From contig CALGJU010000155.1 of the NCBI GenBank assembly GCA_937928685.1, positions 1 through 39,032 of the forward strand: a stretch of DNA of 39,032 nt, in the 5' to 3' direction. The stretch comes from an uncultured Granulosicoccaceae bacterium (lineage in GTDB: Bacteria; Pseudomonadota; Gammaproteobacteria; Granulosicoccales; Granulosicoccaceae). The position numbers and the translations under genes are program-made. Shown here piece by piece: positions 34,322-39,032 of the stretch (position 1 is the first letter of the stretch; every line of letters begins with the position of its first letter). A model generated the notes under the pieces. It was not told the origin of the DNA, made no database searches, and saw only the letters and a program-made list of their open reading frames with translations.

Positions 34322-35026
34322 CTAACTGCGCAGTTCGTTTTTTATTTGTGATTGGCGGTGCCGCACCTTCTTTTCTAATTCGGTCATGGTGAGATCTTCA
34401 AAGCCAAGTTCATTTAGATGATTGACAAGCTGATACAGGTAGTCACAGTTGCGGCCAATCGGGCCCTCTGCAATGGCTATGGTCTGGATCAGTGTTTGTT
34501 CGTCCATATCACCACAGAAGCGATCGTGTTGTTCGTCGACCACAAACGTGAGCACATCAATGATGTTATTAGGGTTATCACTGCATTGTGCTTTGATCCA
34601 GGTGGGTTTGTACACATAAGAGAGCATTTCACGCCGCAGCAGGATATCGACCTCCGTTGCTAACGCGTCAGCTCCAATTCGATAGGCAATGCCGTCGCAG
34701 GCACCACCGGGTTCCAGTCCCATCATCAGCCCGGGTTGCTCTTCGCTGCCACGGCCGAACATGGTCCAAAAACAGAAGCTTCGGTGATAGCCCTGAATGG
34801 TACAGCGGCACTTTGCTTCAAACTCGATGGCCGGGTTCCAGATGAGCGAGCCGTAGGCAAAAACCCAGAACTCTGTTGCTGATGGGGCATTCGCAATTAG
34901 CTCAGCTGCCATGCGTTCGCGTTCGTCATCAGGCATTAGCTGTATAACGCCCGGTCGGCTTGCCGCCAGGGCGTGAATATCGCCGTTTAACAGAGAATTT
35001 CGGTTGAGTGTTTCTTCGTTGTCCAT
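34322..35026 (-). CDS. chaC: ChaC-type glutathione-specific gamma-glutamylcyclotransferase
   Basis: A 234-residue protein. The glycine loop FAYGSLIWNP (57-66) binds the gamma-glutamyl group, and RGSEEQPGLMMGLEPGG and a catalytic Glu at 133 (LRREMLSYVYKPTW) follow, as in ChaC. It would split cytosolic glutathione into 5-oxoproline and Cys-Gly. The C-terminal IGRNCDYLYQLVNHLNELG is also conserved in the family. It shares a strand with the CHMI-like gene and is divergent from the enoyl-CoA hydratase gene (163 bp gap). Confidence 0.87.
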   Translation of the reverse strand: MDNEETLNRNSLLNGDIHALAASRPGVIQLMPDDERERMAAELIANAPSATEFWVFAYGSLIWNPAIEFEAKCRCTIQGYHRSFCFWTMFGRGSEEQPGLMMGLEPGGACDGIAYRIGADALATEVDILLRREMLSYVYKPTWIKAQCSDNPNNIIDVLTFVVDEQHDRFCGDMDEQTLIQTIAIAEGPIGRNCDYLYQLVNHLNELGFEDLTMTELEKKVRHRQSQIKNELRS

Positions 35027-35189
35027 TAGGCCAAGTGTAAATCAGATTGATGGTGACAGTATATCGATGCCTTAGTCTGAGTGCGTATCCAATTGGCGCA
35101 GAAATCAAGTAAGAGTAGACGCCAATTGCAGTGGATGGCTATTTTGCCTATATTGGAGAGCGGCTCGATACAAGCAGAATTGACAGACC

Positions 35190-35987
35190 ATGGCGGCTGA
35201 ATATACCACCCTTGCACTGACAGAACCGAGTGAGCAACTATTGCAGGTCACTCTGAATCGCGTGCAGGCCTCAAACGCTTTTAATACACAAATGGCACGT
35301 GATCTAACCGATGTGTTTGAGGCTATTGGCTTATCGCCGAATCAACATCGCGTAGTGATTGTCACCGGGCGCGGGGAAAAGGCTTTCTGCGCCGGTGGAG
35401 ATCTGAAAGAACGAAATGGCATGTCAGATGAAGTGTGGCAGCAGCAGCATCTGGTTTTTGAAAGGATGGCGCGCGCTGTGATTGCCTGTCCGGTGCCTGT
35501 GATTGGGGCAATCAACGGTGCGGCTTATGGTGGTGGTTGTGAGTTGGTGGCGGCGCTGGATTTCGTCTATGCAGTAGAGCATGCAAGGTTTGCCCAAACG
35601 GAAACCTGTCTCGGGATAATTCCCGGTATTGGCGGAACACAAACGCTGGCGCGTGCGATCGGTGAGCGCAGGGCCAAGGAACTGATTCTAAGCGGTAGAC
35701 CCTTCACAGCGCTGGAGGCCATGGAGTGGGGGCTGGTTAACGCAGTCTTTCCCACCGTTGAATTACTCAATGATGCGGTTCTTGACATAGCCGAACGGAT
35801 CGCCGCCAATGCACCGCTTGCCGTCAGGCAGGCTAAGCAGGCAATTCACAAGGGGCAGCAAATGTCATTGTCTGATGGTATGGCATTTGAAGTGGAAGCG
35901 TATAATCGATTGGTTTCGACGGAAGATCGATTGGAAGGTGTGTTAGCGTTTAATGAAAAACGACAACCGGTATTTACCGGTAAGTAA
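35190..35987 (+). CDS. Enoyl-CoA hydratase/isomerase (crotonase) family protein
   Basis: A 265-residue crotonase. The oxyanion-hole segments are FCAGGDLKER (67-75) and INGAAYGGGCELV (108-120). Both hydratase Glu are present: E118 (GGGCEL) and E138 (FAQTETCLGIIPG). The GGTQTLARAIGERRAKELILSGRPF segment is typical. The enzyme adds water to a 2-enoyl-CoA. It starts a run of four + strand genes, 48 bp before the enolase-superfamily gene, though CoA chemistry does not obviously belong to the sugar-acid pathway downstream. Confidence 0.85.
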   Translation: MAAEYTTLALTEPSEQLLQVTLNRVQASNAFNTQMARDLTDVFEAIGLSPNQHRVVIVTGRGEKAFCAGGDLKERNGMSDEVWQQQHLVFERMARAVIACPVPVIGAINGAAYGGGCELVAALDFVYAVEHARFAQTETCLGIIPGIGGTQTLARAIGERRAKELILSGRPFTALEAMEWGLVNAVFPTVELLNDAVLDIAERIAANAPLAVRQAKQAIHKGQQMSLSDGMAFEVEAYNRLVSTEDRLEGVLAFNEKRQPVFTGK

Positions 35988-36035
35988 GCCCGAGCCCCTG
36001 TGCACTCCTGTTTAATTCATTGATCTGGTAGCAAC

Positions 36036-37187
36036 ATGAAAGTCACTGCAGTCGATGTATTTGTATTAAAAACGCCGCTTGATCAACCTTTTGCTTTTTC
36101 ACAAGGGTGGGTGCAGCAGCGTGCCGCCACTTTGGTGCGAATACAAACTGACAGCGGATTGACTGGTTGGGGTGAGGCGTTTACACAGGGCTTGGAGCCC
36201 CCTGAGATATCTGCAGCAGTAATAAAACATGCGTTAACACCCATTATTATCGATCGCAACGCGCTGGATATCAACGTATTGTGGCATGACATGTATCATC
36301 GCACCCGTGACTATGGGCGCAAGGGATCGGTGCTGGCGGCGATCAGTGCCATTGATATTGCGCTGTGGGATATCGCGGGGCATTTTTACTCACAGCCGGT
36401 GTATCAATTGCTCGGTGGGGCATTTAGAAAAAGCATTCGGCCCTATGCCACCGGTTTTTATCGAATCCACGGGCAGGGCGAGCAACCGCGACTCGCGCAG
36501 GAGGCGGTTCAGCATCGTGAGGCCGGCTTCAAATCAATGAAAATCAAACTCGGTTTTGGTGTCGATGATGACATCGCAGTCATGGCTGCCATCAGCCATG
36601 CACTTGGGCCAGACCATGGTTGTGAGCTAATGGTAGATACCAACCATGCTTATGGTCGTGCGGAGGCAAAAAAGCTGGGTCATGCGTTAGAAGAACATAA
36701 TGTGCGTTGGTATGAAGAACCATTGGTAGCGGAGGACGTTGACGGGTATCGTGAGTTGCGACGAGTACTGTCGGTGCCCATCGCGGCGGGTGAGAATGAA
36801 CATAGTATTTACGGTTTTAATCGTTTACTGGATGTTATTGATATCGCCCAACCAGATGTTGGCTCGTGTGGTGGTATCACTGCAGCGAGAGACATTGCAG
36901 CGATGGCTCAGTCAAAAGGGGTTATGGTGAATCCGCATGTCTGGGGTAGCGCTATTGCTCAGGCAGCATCGCTTCAGCTTATCGCTGCGCTCCCGGTAAC
37001 GAACCATTCGCTATATGCGACTCAGCCAATACTTGAATATGATCGGTCTTCTCATCCTTTCAGGCAGGATTTAGTCTCGGTGCCGTGGGTGCTGCAAGAA
37101 GGAATGATCAAAGTGCCTGATGGTCCCGGCCTGGGGGTAGAGGTGCGAATGGATACTATTGAGCGCTATCAGGTGGCGGCGACGTAA
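36036..37187 (+). CDS. Mandelate racemase/enolase-superfamily sugar-acid cycloisomerase or dehydratase (Gci-like)
   Basis: A 383-residue enolase-superfamily enzyme. The catalytic lysine motif is MKIKLGFG (K169, K171), metal ligands are D201 (MVDTNHAY), E227 (WYEEP) and E253 (AAGENEHS), and the second base is H301 in NPHVWGSAIAQAA. IAQPDVGSCGGIT and the PHVWG form resemble D-galactarolactone cycloisomerase (Gci) of Agrobacterium more than galactonate dehydratase DgoD. The next two genes handle 2-keto-3-deoxygalactonate, so the product is probably that compound, from a galactonate, anhydrogalactonate or related acid. Its stop overlaps the dgoK start (TAATG). Confidence 0.78.
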   Translation: MKVTAVDVFVLKTPLDQPFAFSQGWVQQRAATLVRIQTDSGLTGWGEAFTQGLEPPEISAAVIKHALTPIIIDRNALDINVLWHDMYHRTRDYGRKGSVLAAISAIDIALWDIAGHFYSQPVYQLLGGAFRKSIRPYATGFYRIHGQGEQPRLAQEAVQHREAGFKSMKIKLGFGVDDDIAVMAAISHALGPDHGCELMVDTNHAYGRAEAKKLGHALEEHNVRWYEEPLVAEDVDGYRELRRVLSVPIAAGENEHSIYGFNRLLDVIDIAQPDVGSCGGITAARDIAAMAQSKGVMVNPHVWGSAIAQAASLQLIAALPVTNHSLYATQPILEYDRSSHPFRQDLVSVPWVLQEGMIKVPDGPGLGVEVRMDTIERYQVAAT

Positions 37188-38092
37188 TGGTTACCTCTGC
37201 TCGACGTACATCTATCAAGGCGGGAATAGATTGGGGATCCAGTTCGTTTCGAGCGTATAAGTTTGATGAGATGGGCTGCGTAACAGACACAGTGAGCTCG
37301 TCGGCTGGTATCAAAACAATCGTTGACCAAAATTTTGAAGTGGTATTGCATTCTGCTATCGGTCACTGGCTTGAAGCAGGCGACGAGGTGTTGTTGTCAG
37401 GCATGATCACCAGTCGTCACGGATGGATAGAAACCCCGTATCTGGAGTGCCCGGTTAAGCTTGAACGCCTTTACGACAATGCGGTGAGCCATTCATTAAG
37501 TCACCAGGTCAGAGCGTTATTTTTACCCGGTGTGTGTGTGCGAAGCCCGGCCGCAGATGTTATGCGTGGTGAAGAGTTGCAGCTCTACGGTGCACTTAAT
37601 CACGATGAACAAGTGGTGGTGCTACCCGGTACGCACTCAAAGTGGGCCAGTCTGAGTCAGGGCGTGTTAAAGGAATTTAGAACGGTGATCACCGGTGAAC
37701 TTTTTGATCTGTTGCGCAATCAGTCGCTGGTGGGTGCGCTGGCCACGTCTGATCAGTGGGTTGAGAGCAGCTTTGTTCACGGGGTGAGGGAAGGGTATTC
37801 CAGTGAAAATATCATCACACGCTTATTCTCGGCCCGGTCATCGGTATTGCTGGAGCAGTTAGAAGCAAACGCTGTGCATTCTTATCTTTCCGGCTTGCTG
37901 ATAGGCAATGAAATTAGTGAGATGGACACGATGCTTAATGCCAACCCGGTGATGTTGGTAGGGTCTGAGTCGTTGGTTGCGAGTTACTTATGTGCATTTA
38001 ACGCGCTATCGATAGCGGCGATGTCAGAAAAAGCGCCATCTGCCGCAGAGGGTTTTTCGAAATTGATCAAACGGTGTGCTGACAAGCAATGA
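37187..38092 (+). CDS. dgoK: 2-dehydro-3-deoxygalactonokinase
   Basis: A 301-residue DgoK-family kinase that phosphorylates 2-keto-3-deoxygalactonate at C6 using ATP. The actin-like nucleotide fold start is IDWGSSSFRAYKFDE (14-28). LLSGMITSRHGWIETPY, MRGEELQLYGAL, VLPGTHSKWASL and ITGELFDLLRNQSL are DgoK signatures. Length matches the family (about 292-300). The ATG overlaps the stop of the previous gene by one base and its own stop overlaps dgoA (ATGA), so the three genes are tightly coupled. Confidence 0.9.
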   Translation: MVTSARRTSIKAGIDWGSSSFRAYKFDEMGCVTDTVSSSAGIKTIVDQNFEVVLHSAIGHWLEAGDEVLLSGMITSRHGWIETPYLECPVKLERLYDNAVSHSLSHQVRALFLPGVCVRSPAADVMRGEELQLYGALNHDEQVVVLPGTHSKWASLSQGVLKEFRTVITGELFDLLRNQSLVGALATSDQWVESSFVHGVREGYSSENIITRLFSARSSVLLEQLEANAVHSYLSGLLIGNEISEMDTMLNANPVMLVGSESLVASYLCAFNALSIAAMSEKAPSAAEGFSKLIKRCADKQ

Positions 38093-38718
38093 AAGATTCA
38101 CAAGCGCTATGGAAAAAGAGTATCGAAAAAATGCCGCTCATAGCGATACTTCGCGGCGTTACGCCGGTTGAGGTAGTCGCAGTAGGCAGATCTCTTGTTG
38201 AAGCTGGCTTTACCTGTATAGAGGTGCCATTGAATTCCCCTCAAGCGTTTCAGAGCATTGAATTGCTGGTGCAGGAATTCGGTGAGACGATAACGATCGG
38301 CGCAGGCACAGTGTTAAGTGCTGATGATGTAAGCAGAACTTTTGACGCAGGAGCAAAGCTTATCATTGCACCTAATTTTAATGACAGTGTTGCACATGCA
38401 TCGCAGGCCGGTAATGGCGTATATTGTCCGGGTGTTGCAACTCCGACCGAGGCGTTTACCGCACTTGACTGTGGCGCCAGTGCGTTAAAGTTATTCCCGG
38501 CAGAGCTTATAAGTCCGGTGGTGGTCAAAGCCATGCGGGCTGTGTTGCCTTTGGATGTCAAGCTGTTTCCGGTAGGAGGTATATGTCCTGCAAATATGAC
38601 TGCCTACCTTGAAGCAGGGGCGACCGGGTTTGGTATTGGCTCGGCACTTTACAAGCCCGGGAAGAGTATTGACTCTGTTCATGCAGCAGCGCTGGAATTT
38701 GTTGCTGCGATTAAGTAA
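38089..38718 (+). CDS. dgoA: 2-dehydro-3-deoxy-6-phosphogalactonate aldolase
   Basis: A 209-residue class I aldolase of the KDPG/KDPGal family. The catalytic pair is E45 (IEVPLNSPQAF) and Schiff-base K134 (ALKLFPAEL). PLIAILRG at the N-terminus and FPVGGICPANM for phosphate binding are typical; the VPLNSP form favours KDPGal over KDPG aldolase. It yields pyruvate and glyceraldehyde 3-phosphate. It overlaps the end of dgoK by 4 bp (ATGA), completing the lower pathway from 2-keto-3-deoxygalactonate. Confidence 0.9.
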   Translation: MKDSQALWKKSIEKMPLIAILRGVTPVEVVAVGRSLVEAGFTCIEVPLNSPQAFQSIELLVQEFGETITIGAGTVLSADDVSRTFDAGAKLIIAPNFNDSVAHASQAGNGVYCPGVATPTEAFTALDCGASALKLFPAELISPVVVKAMRAVLPLDVKLFPVGGICPANMTAYLEAGATGFGIGSALYKPGKSIDSVHAAALEFVAAIK

Positions 38719-38809
38719 CGCCTGGCTATAGAGTGTGTAGGTTGAAAGCGTTTCTGCTGATGTTACAGTGATCAACGCACGTGATGGTGATTGGAACGGA
38801 GGTAGCGTT

Positions 38810-38836
38810 ATGTTTGTTACATGGTTCGGGCTATAA
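38810..38836 (+). CDS. Possible 8-codon mini-ORF
   Basis: ATG 38810 with GGAGG at 38798-38802 gives MFVTWFGL and TAA. The ribosome site is better than those of most genes here. The hairpin directly after it makes a leader or attenuator conceivable, but no gene follows on this strand within the window, so chance is just as likely. Confidence 0.2.
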   Translation: MFVTWFGL

Positions 38837-38853
38837 GATTTGATAATCTTTTT
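38835..38853 (+). terminator. AT-rich hairpin with T-run after dgoA
   Basis: AAGATT (38835-38840) pairs with AATCTT (38845-38850) across a TGAT loop, followed by TTT. It is a weak but well-formed terminator for the sugar-acid operon, 117 bp after the dgoA stop. Confidence 0.4.
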
Positions 38854-38907
38854 AGATAGCGGAAGATTTAGTCCGCGAATCCGTTTTTCATATCTCCTGC
38901 GGTTAGT

Positions 38908-39032
38908 TCAGCGGACTTTACCCACTCGCTGACGCGTCGGGTTTCCTGTCGAGATGACGTCGTGATAAGTGATGCTGGCTATACGGGTGAGGGCAACTTC
39001 TTTGGATATTTCATACTCCCGTTCTGGCTTGT
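38908..39032 (-). CDS. C-terminal end of an unidentified protein (partial)
   Basis: A minus-strand frame open to the window edge gives 40 residues (KPEREYEISKEVALTRIASI and on to RQRVGKVR) and ends in TGA. Composition and the absence of stops suggest a real C-terminus. I do not recognise the family. It is convergent with the sugar-acid operon. Confidence 0.4.
   Translation of the reverse strand, partial: KPEREYEISKEVALTRIASITYHDVISTGNPTRQRVGKVR

Larger units (their letters stand above)
38719..38907. other. Intergenic stretch after dgoA
   Basis: It holds an 8-codon ORF with a strong ribosome site and a small AT-rich hairpin, both listed separately. I see no other gene. Confidence 0.4.

Overview
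The window looks like a chromosomal segment from a marine-type gammaproteobacterium. The clues are a DUF2986 protein (a small basic family I know from marine gammaproteobacteria), a CbrX/CbrA/CbrB-like regulatory locus, DusC, TrmJ and ZnuABC, all with mid-GC codon use. The genus cannot be fixed from the sequence; Granulosicoccus/Arenicella-type lineages are only a guess. There are no rRNA or tRNA genes, no CRISPR array and no intact transposase. Mobile traces are limited to an apparent IS21-type end at the left edge, a 167-bp MITE-like element, and a dispersed ~175-bp hairpin repeat.

Layout. 1-300: tail of an apparent istB gene and its IS end repeats. 300-3160: a PhnZ-like HD oxygenase, the MITE at its stop codon, a DUF2986 peptide, a DUF6429/NTF2-like fusion, and an NYN-domain nuclease preceded by a 29-codon in-frame leader. 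3161-6017 (minus strand): a VOC protein, a family 2 glycosyltransferase and a class V PLP enzyme. 6264-7655: a class III aminotransferase. 7867-10494: a zinc uptake system, znuCB divergent from znuA. 10534-11496: dusC. 11577-12758: a secreted metzincin protease. 13071-13765: four tandem copies of a hairpin repeat. 13835-17211 (minus strand): a BamE-like small exported protein, a TesB-like thioesterase, a PPK2 kinase and a DsbA/CMD fusion.

The most unusual gene is at 17463-23228. It encodes a 1921-residue protein joining a GMC flavin oxidoreductase, a long middle region, an alpha/beta hydrolase with a Cys nucleophile elbow, and a PhoD-like metallophosphoesterase. A membrane hybrid histidine kinase follows 19 nt downstream and is probably co-transcribed.

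25204-29192 holds an orphan amino-acid-type ABC ATPase, a second GMC oxidoreductase, TrmJ and a tyrosine phosphatase. 29394-33849 is a cbrXAB-like locus: a small membrane protein, a sodium/solute-symporter histidine kinase and an NtrC-type regulator. The regulator's AAA+ domain lacks the GAFTGA loop, the Walker B acids, the arginine finger and the sensor II arginine, so it probably cannot activate sigma-54 promoters. 33882-35026 (minus strand) holds a CHMI-type isomerase and ChaC. 35190-38718 is a sugar-acid operon: enoyl-CoA hydratase, Gci-like enolase-superfamily enzyme, DgoK and DgoA. DgoK and DgoA convert 2-keto-3-deoxygalactonate to pyruvate and glyceraldehyde 3-phosphate. The right edge cuts a minus-strand gene I could not identify.
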